DNA of 64,000 bases from Flavobacteriaceae bacterium EG-1 (lineage in GTDB: Bacteria; Bacteroidota; Bacteroidia; Flavobacteriales; Flavobacteriaceae), in assembly GCF_009649685.1 (NCBI RefSeq), contig NZ_WJPK01000002.1, forward strand, positions 1,094,202 through 1,158,201, written 5' to 3'. Below are positions 55,513 through 63,756 of the stretch, one piece after another (position 1 is the first letter of the stretch; each line of letters begins with the position of its first letter). Position numbers and translations under genes: made by a program. The notes under the pieces are model-generated. The model made no database searches. It worked only from the letters and a program-made list of their open reading frames with translations, and was not told where the DNA came from.

Positions 55513-55549
55513 ATTTCATATAAGAAGTTCGGATACGTAAGTACGGGCG

Positions 55550-55577
55550 TTTGGCACTCCAGTCATTTTCATCTTTG
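55550..55577 (+). promoter_or_regulatory. Candidate promoter of barrel gene
   Basis: TTTG (55550-55553), 16 bp spacer, CATCTTTG (55570-55577), 30 bp before the start at 55608. It shares the CAGTCATnTCATCTTTG block with the ankyrin-gene promoter. Confidence 0.5.
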
Positions 55578-55607
55578 CCTCATCATTAATCATAAAACAA
55601 TCAAAAG

Positions 55608-56327
55608 ATGAAAAATCAAATTGTCGTACTTATTACTATGGTATTGTTTGCTATAAATGCCAACTGCCAAGAAACTTATTTAGATGTGGTTATCAATTAT
55701 ACGCCAACGTCTATGAATTTTGGAAGTAACAATGACGCACTTAAGGATTTTAAAAAAGGATATTGGGGCTTGCAAGCTGGTGCCTCTTTTCAAATGGGGA
55801 TATCAGATTATTTTTCGCTTGTTCCCGAACTTTATTTTGTAATGAAAGGCACGAAATTAGAAAATAATAACCCCTTAACAGGACAAGAAACGAGAATTCG
55901 ATTTAACACTTTAGACTTTCCGGTTCTTGCTCGTGTACATTGGAAGAACTTTTATTTAAATGCTGGCCCGGTGTTGAGTTATAATTTACATGGTCGAGTT
56001 AAAACAGATGCCAATGAAACTTTACCGGGAAGTAAAACAAGAATGAAATTTGGTACTGGTATAGACGATTATAGCCGATGGGATGCAGGAGCTCAATTCG
56101 GAATTGGATACGAATTTCAATGGAAGAAATCGAGACTGCTGTTAGATATGAGATACCATTATGGTATGGTAGACATGGGGAATGGAACAGCTATGTACAA
56201 TCGATACTTCAATATGAATTTATTGCTCGCTAAAAAATGGAAAACAAATCCGTTATCGAAAGCTAAGAGAAGAGATTTAACCTTATGGCAAGAAATCGAT
56301 AACCAATCATCAATCGATTTTAACTAA
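55608..56327 (+). CDS. Outer-membrane beta-barrel protein (PorT-like family)
   Basis: 239 residues. Signal peptide to about residue 20 (LFAINANCQ), then alternating strands of an eight-stranded-type barrel: GLQAGASFQMGISDYFSLVPEL, LDFPVLARVHWKNFYLNAGPVL, DAGAQFGIGYEFQW. This is the pattern of PorT/OMP_b-brl_2 barrels common in Bacteroidota. Function unknown. It has its own candidate promoter and is followed after 21 bp by the DUF4386 gene. Confidence 0.83.
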   Translation: MKNQIVVLITMVLFAINANCQETYLDVVINYTPTSMNFGSNNDALKDFKKGYWGLQAGASFQMGISDYFSLVPELYFVMKGTKLENNNPLTGQETRIRFNTLDFPVLARVHWKNFYLNAGPVLSYNLHGRVKTDANETLPGSKTRMKFGTGIDDYSRWDAGAQFGIGYEFQWKKSRLLLDMRYHYGMVDMGNGTAMYNRYFNMNLLLAKKWKTNPLSKAKRRDLTLWQEIDNQSSIDFN

Positions 56328-56348
56328 TACTATTGGAGTTTATTCATC

Positions 56349-57041
56349 ATGAAATCAATCAAAATAACAGCGAGAGTAGCGGGCATATTGTACTTAATTG
56401 TAATTGTATGTGGAATATTCGCAGAGAAATATGTCCGCTTAAACTTAGTCGATTTATCTGATGGTCTTCAGACTATTAAGAATATTTCGCAAAACGAATT
56501 CTTATTCCGGTTAGGATTTGTAAGTGACCTACTTATGCAATTGGCTTATTTCCTATTGCCTTTATTTCTTTATCGCTTTTTAAAAAGCACAAATAATTGG
56601 CTGGCACAAATTATGGTTTTAAGCGTAACGGTGGCGGTGGCCATAATGTGTGTAAATATGCTTAACCACTACATGCCATTACTACTTATTGAACAAACAG
56701 AAATGAGTAGCGAAGTTTTGCAAAAACAGGTGTTACTGTATTTGCACTTACATAAGGATGGTTACCACATTGCGCAACTATTTTTTGGGTTATGGTTGCT
56801 ACCATTAGGGTTATTAATCTACAAATCAGAATTGTTTCCTAATTCAATTGGAGTGATTTTAATTATTGGTTGTTTCGGATATTTAACAGATGTAGTACTG
56901 TATTTTCTTTCGCCAAATGTAAACACGGCTATTTCCAATTGGATCACACTACCCGCTGATATTGGAGAATTTTCACTGTGCCTCTTTCTTTTAATTAAAG
57001 GCGTGAATTATAGAACCTTTTTAATAAGTACTGAATCATAA
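56349..57041 (+). CDS. DUF4386 family membrane protein
   Basis: 230 residues, six membrane helices (about 10-28, 50-72, 82-105, 133-155, 168-188 and 198-220). The opening ITARVAGILYLIVIVCGIFAE and HIAQLFFGLWLLPLGLLIYKS are DUF4386 signatures. The family is of unknown function and often lies next to transcriptional regulators. It is probably cotranscribed with the barrel gene 21 bp upstream. Confidence 0.88.
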   Translation: MKSIKITARVAGILYLIVIVCGIFAEKYVRLNLVDLSDGLQTIKNISQNEFLFRLGFVSDLLMQLAYFLLPLFLYRFLKSTNNWLAQIMVLSVTVAVAIMCVNMLNHYMPLLLIEQTEMSSEVLQKQVLLYLHLHKDGYHIAQLFFGLWLLPLGLLIYKSELFPNSIGVILIIGCFGYLTDVVLYFLSPNVNTAISNWITLPADIGEFSLCLFLLIKGVNYRTFLISTES

Positions 57042-57051
57042 ATACGAACGA

Positions 57052-57078
57052 CTGGAGAATCATTTCATTGAATATTTG
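57052..57078 (+). promoter_or_regulatory. Candidate promoter of 37-residue ORF
   Basis: CTGG (57052-57055) and AATATTTG (57071-57078, one mismatch to TAnnTTTG), 34 bp before the ORF start at 57112. The flanks (ATCATTTCATT, TTTGCATC, ATTAATCA) resemble the promoter at 55550. Confidence 0.35.
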
Positions 57079-57111
57079 CATCAGAATAATTAATCAAATA
57101 AAAATAAAATC

Positions 57112-57225
57112 ATGAAAGTATTATCAAGAAAAACACCAACATCATCGAGAGAGTTTAGAGTATTCTCAAATTTTAAAAACAGTAAAAGAGTGCGATGGTC
57201 TGAATATCGAAATTATAGTTGTTAG
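57112..57225 (+). CDS. Small basic ORF, 37 residues
   Basis: ATG 57112 to TAG 57225. The predicted peptide is unusually basic (opens MKVLSRKTPTSSREF, ends RVRWSEYRNYSC) with ten or more Lys/Arg and no hydrophobic segment. Its leader (AAAATAAAATC before ATG) matches those of neighbouring genes at 53799, 57311 and 58655. It is flanked by a promoter-like element and a hairpin at 57270. I know no family. It could be a real small protein or an upstream leader ORF of the serine hydrolase. Confidence 0.4.
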   Translation: MKVLSRKTPTSSREFRVFSNFKNSKRVRWSEYRNYSC

Positions 57226-57269
57226 TTCATCAGCAATCAATTTTAATCATCAATCAAAAAACAATAAAT

Positions 57270-57294
57270 GCCCTTCTAATAATCTAGGAAGGGC
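57270..57294 (+). terminator. Hairpin between small ORF and serine hydrolase gene
   Basis: Stem GCCCTTC (57270-57276) / GAAGGGC (57288-57294), 45 bp after the small ORF. The following bases are TTAAAAACC, with no T-run, so termination would be weak; an attenuator or processing site is possible. Confidence 0.4.
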
Positions 57295-57310
57295 TTAAAA
57301 ACCAAAAATC

Positions 57311-58567
57311 ATGGCAGTATTAGCAAGAATTATTATTTCAATCATATTATCACTATTTTTTTTAACCTCATGTACTAACGACGACAATGTTGTAGCACTT
57401 CCAGCAGCACCATCAAATGCTATGACGGCTGCAGAATTAACGACATACTTTGAACAATTAACAATATCTACAGAATTACCCGGTTTGGCTATCAGTATTG
57501 TAGAAGACGGTTCTATTGTATATCAAAATGCGATTGGTCTTTCCAATATTGAAAATCAAAATCCATATACCAATCAAACCATTAATGGTATTGCTTCTAT
57601 TAGCAAAACTTTTGTTGGAGCCGCGGTAGCGAAAGCAATTGAACAAGACCTTTTTACTTTAGAAACTCCAATAAATGATTTACTTCCTATAGCGGTAGTT
57701 AATTTAAAAAGACCGGAGGCGATAATAAGAGTAAAACATTTAGTTACGCATACTTCCGGTATTGTAGATAATATGGAGTTTTACCTTCCTTATGATTATT
57801 TCTTTCTACCTGGTCAAGATTTAAATACAATTGGTGCAAAGATTCTTAAGGAAGCAATAGGTATGGAGGAATCTAACCCTGTACCGCTTGCAGATTATAT
57901 GGGGGAATATTTTTTAGAGGATGGCGAATTTTATAGTACAGACAGCTATATTGATGCAGCTCCTGGCAGTACTTGGGCTTATTCTAATACGGCTACAGAT
58001 TTAATGGGCTTTATTATTGAAACTACTTCCGGTATGTCTTTTGATCAGTATGTGAAAACTTATATTTTGGACCCTTTGCAAATGAGTTCGTCAACCTTTA
58101 ATGTCTTAGAGGTGGATTTAAATAAAATGGCAACACCATATTTAAATAAGAATACAGCGTTTCCATTCTATGGAAATCAAGGCTACCCTGAAGGAAGTAT
58201 CTATGCGACAAATGAAGATTTAGGAAAGTTTTTGTTGGATATGACGCGAGGACTAAAAGGTGAGTCGTCTGTTTTATTTGGCTCAACGTACTACGACTTG
58301 CTTTTTACCCCACTTTTACCAGACAATATTGTTCCCAATGAATTTGCTGAAAATCATGGATTGTATTGGTATACGAAAAATGGAAAATGGATGCATGGAG
58401 GAAATAGTCTTGGATTATCTACTCATATGGAAATAACTAAAAATGGGAGTAATGGATTTATTGTTGTGACTAATATGGATGGAACATTTTATGAAAACGA
58501 AGAGAATTGGACAATTGTTAAACAAAAAATTACGGAAGGCGTACAAGCCTTTTTAGAGGATAATTAA
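57311..58567 (+). CDS. Serine hydrolase lipoprotein (beta-lactamase / S12 family)
   Basis: 418 residues. Lipobox FLTSCTND (Cys near 21). The S12/class C beta-lactamase fold motifs are present: SxxK in SISKTFVGAA (Ser near 98), YxN in AYSNTATD (near 222), and a late HGG in MHGGNSLG replacing KTG. Family members are D-Ala-D-Ala peptidases, esterases or beta-lactamases; this one is probably periplasmic or on the outer membrane. A related protein is encoded next (58655), suggesting a duplicated pair. Confidence 0.88.
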   Translation: MAVLARIIISIILSLFFLTSCTNDDNVVALPAAPSNAMTAAELTTYFEQLTISTELPGLAISIVEDGSIVYQNAIGLSNIENQNPYTNQTINGIASISKTFVGAAVAKAIEQDLFTLETPINDLLPIAVVNLKRPEAIIRVKHLVTHTSGIVDNMEFYLPYDYFFLPGQDLNTIGAKILKEAIGMEESNPVPLADYMGEYFLEDGEFYSTDSYIDAAPGSTWAYSNTATDLMGFIIETTSGMSFDQYVKTYILDPLQMSSSTFNVLEVDLNKMATPYLNKNTAFPFYGNQGYPEGSIYATNEDLGKFLLDMTRGLKGESSVLFGSTYYDLLFTPLLPDNIVPNEFAENHGLYWYTKNGKWMHGGNSLGLSTHMEITKNGSNGFIVVTNMDGTFYENEENWTIVKQKITEGVQAFLEDN

Positions 58568-58654
58568 AATAATGGACACGAATAGGATGTCAAAATTAAG
58601 TTGAAAAAAGAATATTTACTACGACATCTTTATCTAACACTTAAATATAAAATC

Positions 58655-59812
58655 ATGAACCTAAAAATATTTATTCTTTTGCTATGTGCAAGTAGTATAA
58701 CCTTTGCACAAAAGTTGGAGAACGCACATAAAAAAGTAGATTCCCTTTTTCAAGTTCAGCTAAAGCAGGAAAATGTAAAGAATAGTTTCTTAACAGTTTA
58801 CTCCGATAAATTTGGTATCAATTGGAATTATGCTGAAGGAAGTTTTACAGATGGAACAGAAGTAACTGACCAAACTCCTTTCTTATCTACAAGTATAGCA
58901 AAAACATTCACAGCTACTTTAATTATGATGCTGCAAGAAGAAGGAAAGTTAGCAGTGGAAAATTCAATTTCGCAATATTTGTCTGCAGAAATAATTGATG
59001 GATTACATATTTACCAAGGTGTAGAATATTCTAAAGAAGTTACAATAAGCCAGTTATTGCAGCATACTTCAGGAATTCCAGATTATTTTGAGGAAGCCCC
59101 TAATGAAGGTCCGAGTTTTATGGAGCTCTTAATTACAGACTCGGATAAAATGTGGCAACCATTCGAAACAATCAATTTCGCTAAAACAAAATTAACTCCA
59201 CATTTTGCTCCTGGAGATGGCTATCATTATTCTGATACTGAATATGTTTTGTTGGGATTATTAATAGAGAAATTGGAAGGTAAATTGTTGCATGATGTTC
59301 TTGCTGAAAAGATTTTTAGTCCGCTACAAATGAAAAATTCGTACATGCATTTACGTTCAAAACCTATAAATAATAACATGGGTAAGTTGGCCGAATTGTA
59401 TGTAGATGACACGGAAATTAGTTCTTTCAAAAGTCTGAGTGCAGATTGGGCCGGTGGCGGTATGGCAACTACATCTCAAGATCTATTACAATTTCATAAG
59501 GCATTAAATGAAGAAATATTAATAACAAATAAGAGTTTAAGGCAAATGCAAGAATGGATTGACGAATCTTTTGGATTCGAGTATGGATATGGATTGCGGA
59601 AGTTTGAATTGAAAAAATTAAGCCCTTTAGTTGGAGATCTTTCGCTTATAGGGCATTCAGGTACTTCCGGAGCTTTTATGTATTACTGTCCTGAATTAGA
59701 CGTTTACCTTACAGGTACTTTTAATCAAACTTCTTATAAAAAAAAGCATGTGATTTTTATGCTTCAGGTGTTGGAGGAGCTACAAAGTTTGTCGAATTTA
59801 AAAAACTTGTAA
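58655..59812 (+). CDS. Second serine hydrolase (beta-lactamase / S12 family)
   Basis: 385 residues from ATG 58655, which opens a signal peptide (LKIFILLLCASSITFAQ); the longer frame would need a TTG at 58601. S12 motifs: SxxK in STSIAKTFTATL (near 79), YxN-position YSDTEYV (near 192, with Asp instead of Asn), and late GHSGTSGAF. Substitution of Asn in YxN is tolerated in esterase-type members, so esterase or peptidase activity is likelier than beta-lactamase. The stop codon directly abuts the start of the next gene (TAAATG). Confidence 0.87.
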   Translation: MNLKIFILLLCASSITFAQKLENAHKKVDSLFQVQLKQENVKNSFLTVYSDKFGINWNYAEGSFTDGTEVTDQTPFLSTSIAKTFTATLIMMLQEEGKLAVENSISQYLSAEIIDGLHIYQGVEYSKEVTISQLLQHTSGIPDYFEEAPNEGPSFMELLITDSDKMWQPFETINFAKTKLTPHFAPGDGYHYSDTEYVLLGLLIEKLEGKLLHDVLAEKIFSPLQMKNSYMHLRSKPINNNMGKLAELYVDDTEISSFKSLSADWAGGGMATTSQDLLQFHKALNEEILITNKSLRQMQEWIDESFGFEYGYGLRKFELKKLSPLVGDLSLIGHSGTSGAFMYYCPELDVYLTGTFNQTSYKKKHVIFMLQVLEELQSLSNLKNL

Positions 59813-60679
59813 ATGAAAAATAACACTGTTTTATTGGCTGGAGCAACTGGTTATTTAGGTGGTTATATTGCTAAGGAGTTGGAAACAAGGCAAATTTCCA
59901 CAAAAATATTAGTGCGAAATATGGAAAAAGCAGCTAAACTAACTTCAGAAAGCACTCAAATTATAAAGGCAGAAGTTACAAATTCTGAAACCTTAAAAGG
60001 CCATTTTAAAGGGGTGGATACTGTTATTTCTACGGTAGGGATTACTCGCCAAAAAGAGGGGCTTAATTACATGGATGTTGATTTTCAAGCAAATATTAAT
60101 TTACTAAAAGAAGCTATTAAAAGTGGAGTTCGAAAATTTGTCTATGTATCTGTACTTAATGGAAATCTGCATCGCAACCTTAAAATACTGGAGGCTAAAG
60201 AAGCTTTTGTAGATGCTTTAATAGCATCAAATATCGAATATACCATTATTCGCCCCAATGGTTTCTTCTCTGATATGAAAGACTTTTTAGAAATGGCACA
60301 GAAAGGTAAAGTTTATCTTTTTGGAAGCGGGGAACAAAAATTTAATCCAATTCATGGAGCTGATTTGGCAATTGCCTGTGTAGCTGCTATTACCGCTAAA
60401 AAGAAAGAAATTAATATTGGTGGACCTGAAATATTAACTCAGAATGAAGTTGCTAAAATGGCACTTTTAGCTTGCGATAAACCCATTAAAATTATACATA
60501 TTCCGCATTGGGTTAGAAAATTAGTTATTTGGTTTTTGAGAACTTTTACTTCCTCTAAATATTATGGACCTTATGAATTTTTCTTAACATTAATGGCTGA
60601 GGATGCAATAGCTCCTCGATATGGAATACATCGATTATCTAATTTTTTTCAAATTGAAATTGACATCCTAAAAAACTAA
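59813..60679 (+). CDS. Atypical SDR / NmrA-like NAD(P)-binding protein
   Basis: 288 residues. N-terminal Rossmann motif GATGYLGGYIAKEL (about 9-22), then LVRNMEKA and TVISTVGITRQ, VRKFVYVSVLNG, and YTIIRPNGFFSD. This is the atypical SDR subgroup of NmrA/divinyl-reductase-like proteins, in which the catalytic Tyr is often missing. It may be a reductase or a redox-sensing regulator. It begins directly after the stop of the serine hydrolase gene and is translated from the same message. Confidence 0.87.
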   Translation: MKNNTVLLAGATGYLGGYIAKELETRQISTKILVRNMEKAAKLTSESTQIIKAEVTNSETLKGHFKGVDTVISTVGITRQKEGLNYMDVDFQANINLLKEAIKSGVRKFVYVSVLNGNLHRNLKILEAKEAFVDALIASNIEYTIIRPNGFFSDMKDFLEMAQKGKVYLFGSGEQKFNPIHGADLAIACVAAITAKKKEINIGGPEILTQNEVAKMALLACDKPIKIIHIPHWVRKLVIWFLRTFTSSKYYGPYEFFLTLMAEDAIAPRYGIHRLSNFFQIEIDILKN

Positions 60680-60694
60680 CTATATTTATATATT

Positions 60695-61315
60695 ATGGAT
60701 ATTCCAGATAAAAATGAACCATTTCCATTAAAAAATTATAAGCGGCTTTGTTTTCTGAAAAATATTATAAAGAATCCCAATATATTAGTAGGTGATTATA
60801 CCTATTATGATGATTTTAGTAATGTTTCTAATTTTGAAAAGAATGTTAAATATCATTTTGACTTTATTGGAGATAAATTAATTATTGGTAAGTTTTGTAT
60901 GATTGCTTCAGATGTTACTTTTATAATGAATGGAGCCAACCACTTATCAGATGCTATATCTTCGTATCCGTTTGCAATTTTTGGTGGTGATTGGCAACAT
61001 GCCATGAAAAATAAATCGTATCCCACTAAAGGAAATACAATAATTGGCAATGATGTTTGGTTAGGCTATAATGCTACGATAATGCCAGGAATACGAATAG
61101 GGGATGGCGCGATAATTGGAAGTAATGCTGTAATTACCAAAGACGTGGAACCGTATTCAATTGTAGGTGGAAATCCAGGAAAACTTATTAGAAAGCGTTT
61201 TTCTGACGAAGAAATTGAAAGTTTACTTTCGCTAAAGTGGTGGGATTGGCCTATTGAAAAAATTACTGGAAATGTCCAAAAACTAACAGAAATTAAGCTT
61301 AGTGATTTTAAGTAA
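60695..61315 (+). CDS. Vat-like hexapeptide-repeat O-acetyltransferase
   Basis: 206 residues of the xenobiotic acetyltransferase/Vat group. Left-handed beta-helix hexapeptides (IIGNDVWLGYNATIMPGIRIGDGAIIGSN) are complete, the catalytic His lies in NGANHLSD (near 88), and the C-terminal KWWDWPIEKI is typical of the group. Close relatives inactivate streptogramin A or chloramphenicol with acetyl-CoA, but many chromosomal copies acetylate unknown sugars. It lies 15 bp after the NmrA-like gene and ends the plus-strand series, so the substrate may be linked to that operon. Confidence 0.87.
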   Translation: MDIPDKNEPFPLKNYKRLCFLKNIIKNPNILVGDYTYYDDFSNVSNFEKNVKYHFDFIGDKLIIGKFCMIASDVTFIMNGANHLSDAISSYPFAIFGGDWQHAMKNKSYPTKGNTIIGNDVWLGYNATIMPGIRIGDGAIIGSNAVITKDVEPYSIVGGNPGKLIRKRFSDEEIESLLSLKWWDWPIEKITGNVQKLTEIKLSDFK

Positions 61316-61332
61316 TTAGTAATGAAATTGTT

Positions 61333-62322
61333 TTAATCTAACTTTTCTGTTAATGCTTTAAATACTTTTTTAGCATTACCACCATTGTATAGTACTTCAT
61401 ATACTGCATCTATAATAGGTGTTCTGGCTTTTTTCTTAAAATTGGATTTTATAGTATAGGCGCTTTTGGCAGCATAATAGCCCTCCGCTACCATTTTCAT
61501 TTCCATTTGGGCACTCTTAACTGTATATCCTTTGCCAATCATATTACCGAACATTCTATTTCTACTAAAGGTAGAATATCCAGTTACTAACAAATCACCT
61601 AAATAAGCAGATTCGTTAATATTACGATCAATTTTATAAATACGCTTCGTGTAACGCTTCATTTCACGTATGGCATTACTCATTAAAACACTCTGAAAAT
61701 TATCACCATAACCCAAGCCATGTGCAATACCAGCAGCTATAGCATAAATGTTTTTAAGCATTGCGGCGTATTCTGTACCAATTATATCTTTTGTAACCTT
61801 GGTTTTTATATAATCTGATTTAAGATTATTAGCAACCAGATGAGCCTTTTCTTCATCTGCACAGGCAATGGTCAAATAGGAAAGTCGCTCCATAGCTACT
61901 TCTTCAGCATGGCAAGGTCCGGTAATTACACCTATATTCTCAAAAGGAATATCATATTTTTTATTAAAATGCTCTCCAACTATTAAACCTGTTTCTGGGA
62001 CAATACCTTTTATGGCTGAGAAAATAATTTTATCCTCTATAGACACCTTTAAGTTTTTCATTTCAGTACCTAAAAAGGCTGATGGTATAGCAAATATTAA
62101 TATGTCTGCGTTATCGATTGCAATATTTATGTCGTCTGTTAATTGAAGTTTTTCCGTGTTAAACGTAACGGATGTGAGATAGTTTGGGTTGTGTTTATGT
62201 TGTTTTATGTAGCTAATTGCATCTAAATTACGCATGTACCAACCTACCTTAGATTGGTTTTCGCATAACATTTTTATTATAGCAGTCGCCCAACTTCCAC
62301 CTCCTAAAACGGCAAAATTCAT
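61333..62322 (-). CDS. gpsA: NAD(P)H-dependent glycerol-3-phosphate dehydrogenase
   Basis: 329 residues. Rossmann motif GGGSWATAI at 7-15, the segment SAIKGIVPETG, GPCHAEEVA and the catalytic Lys in AAMLKNIYAIAAGIAHGLGYGDN are all present. It makes sn-glycerol-3-phosphate from dihydroxyacetone phosphate for phospholipid synthesis. It is convergent with the Vat-like gene (17 bp apart) and unlinked to glpKD. Its upstream region holds CGAYGAA-type repeats (62386-62456). Confidence 0.95.
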   Translation of the reverse strand: MNFAVLGGGSWATAIIKMLCENQSKVGWYMRNLDAISYIKQHKHNPNYLTSVTFNTEKLQLTDDINIAIDNADILIFAIPSAFLGTEMKNLKVSIEDKIIFSAIKGIVPETGLIVGEHFNKKYDIPFENIGVITGPCHAEEVAMERLSYLTIACADEEKAHLVANNLKSDYIKTKVTKDIIGTEYAAMLKNIYAIAAGIAHGLGYGDNFQSVLMSNAIREMKRYTKRIYKIDRNINESAYLGDLLVTGYSTFSRNRMFGNMIGKGYTVKSAQMEMKMVAEGYYAAKSAYTIKSNFKKKARTPIIDAVYEVLYNGGNAKKVFKALTEKLD

Positions 62323-62742
62323 TTTTTTAATTATTCAAATTAGTACAATTCAAAAGTAAACAAAATCAATGGCTTCACATTTATTCGATGAACTACATAA
62401 CTTTGTTAAAAAAACGACGAACTACCTAAAATTTTAACAGGCATTGCAGTTCATCGAGCAATGAAAATATAAACACCTGCGTTATTATCTCAGACAATTG
62501 TTATCAAAAGCAAATGTCTTAAAGAACATAATAAATAAGCACTCTTAGTGCATTATATAACAATTTTTTGGTTGGTTATTTAGTTAGAAATCGCCTTGAG
62601 TATGGTGCTCAAGGCGTTTTTTTTAGTCTTTTTCTAACACTAATGTTTGTACTTGATTAGTGCCATCTGTAAACTGCCATTATTGAATTATATTCTTGTA
62701 TTATTTGGGTCATTTTAATTTGTAAATGGTATAATTGATAGC
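62323..62742. promoter_or_regulatory. 420 bp intergenic region upstream of gpsA
   Basis: No convincing gene. It contains CGATGAACTAC (62386), CGACGAACTAC (62415, 29 bp later) and the inverted AGTTCATCG (62448), likely a regulatory site for gpsA, and a plus-strand terminator at 62592 with no visible gene in front of it. The rest is AT-rich sequence without structure I can name. Confidence 0.45.
62592..62624 (+). terminator. Strong terminator with no evident upstream gene
   Basis: Stem CGCCTTGAG / CTCAAGGCG (62592-62600 and 62608-62616), 7 nt loop, followed by eight T. It works in the plus direction, but the only gene to its left (gpsA) is on the minus strand and starts 270 bp away. Confidence 0.85.
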
Positions 62743-63603
62743 TTATTTGATATTTTCAGTATTTAAAAGTCTTTTCTTGAATTCAGACGGATTTTCTCCT
62801 GATATTTTTTTAAATGTTCTATTAAAATAAGAAAGACTTTCATAACCACAATCAAAACAAGTTTCAGTAATATTTTTATCTAAAAGCAAAAGACGCTTTG
62901 CTTGACTTATTCGATATTGATTTAAAAAGTTTATAAATGTATTGCCTGTAGATTTTTTGAAGTATCTACAAAATGCTGGTTTACTTAAATTACAAAGCGC
63001 CGCAACTTCATTAATCTTTATTTTATTATGAAAGTTAGCATCGATATAGGCATATATTTTTCTAATTCTTTTCTGTTCTTTCTCACTATACGGACTAATA
63101 AAAGGAGTTTTGTGTAAAAGTTTAAATTCGTTACTTACCGAGAGTTGTTTTAATATTGTGATGACTGCTATAAAAAAATCGAATTCATTTAATAGATGTA
63201 ATTTTTTCATTTGCGTTCCTACAACAGCCTTAGTTTCTCCAGAAAAGGCAATTCCAAATTTTGATAATTCTAAAAGCCTATTTAAAGACTGTAGTTCAGG
63301 AAATTCTTCAAGAACGGTTTTTTTAAAATTCTGCTTTATATGTAAGACTTCTTTTCTATAGGTTGAAATTACACCGTGGTCAAAATTGAGATGCGGAATG
63401 TTTGAACCGATAAGCACCAAATCGCTATCAGTAAATTGAGAAATATGATTTCCTACATGCCGCTTTGCACTTGCTCCTTCAATATAAACCAATTCAAATT
63501 CTGGATGAAAATGCCAGTAGAAGAGATGATTAAATTTAGGATCGTGTAAAAGTCGAAAGGGACTTTTTGAATCTGGACTGATATTTTCAAGCTGGATTTT
63601 CAT
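62743..63603 (-). CDS. Cupin-AraC family transcriptional regulator
   Basis: 286 residues. N-terminal cupin-like sensing domain about 25-110 (FHPEFELVYIEG, then GSNIPHLNFDHG). AraC HTH at about 185-286 with IKINEVAALCNLSKPAFCRYFKKSTGNTF and the second helix pair CFDCGYESLSYFNRTFKKISGENPSEF. It is a typical one-component regulator binding a small ligand. It is divergent from the phytanoyl-CoA dioxygenase family gene, with repeats at 63653, 63674 and (inverted) 63605 between them, and therefore probably regulates it and itself. Confidence 0.92.
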   Translation of the reverse strand: MKIQLENISPDSKSPFRLLHDPKFNHLFYWHFHPEFELVYIEGASAKRHVGNHISQFTDSDLVLIGSNIPHLNFDHGVISTYRKEVLHIKQNFKKTVLEEFPELQSLNRLLELSKFGIAFSGETKAVVGTQMKKLHLLNEFDFFIAVITILKQLSVSNEFKLLHKTPFISPYSEKEQKRIRKIYAYIDANFHNKIKINEVAALCNLSKPAFCRYFKKSTGNTFINFLNQYRISQAKRLLLLDKNITETCFDCGYESLSYFNRTFKKISGENPSEFKKRLLNTENIK

Positions 63604-63604
63604 T

Positions 63605-63683
63605 TATATTGATACAAAATTATCTAGTAAATTACTAAAAAATATAAAAAATATCAATATAGTTCAAATATTAATCAATATAG
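63605..63683. promoter_or_regulatory. AraC operator candidate between regulator and PhyH-family gene
   Basis: ATCAATATAG occurs exactly at 63653-63662 and 63674-63683, 21 bp apart, and its inverse TATATTGAT at 63605-63613, next to the regulator start. Two in-phase direct sites plus one inverted site fit AraC-type control of a divergent promoter. Confidence 0.65.
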
Positions 63684-63756
63684 AGGTGGAGTACTGTTAT
63701 TTTCATTTCTAGTTTTATCCTATCAATAAAATAATAACTCTAAAAAAGTATATACC

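Noticed and set aside
36409-61315. Genomic island with mobile origin
   Set aside because: Content looks accessory, but I see no integrase, transposase, tRNA boundary or attachment repeat.
60695-61315. Calling the acetyltransferase a streptogramin resistance gene
   Set aside because: Fold and signature are Vat-like, but chromosomal homologues often act on other acceptors; resistance would need an assay.
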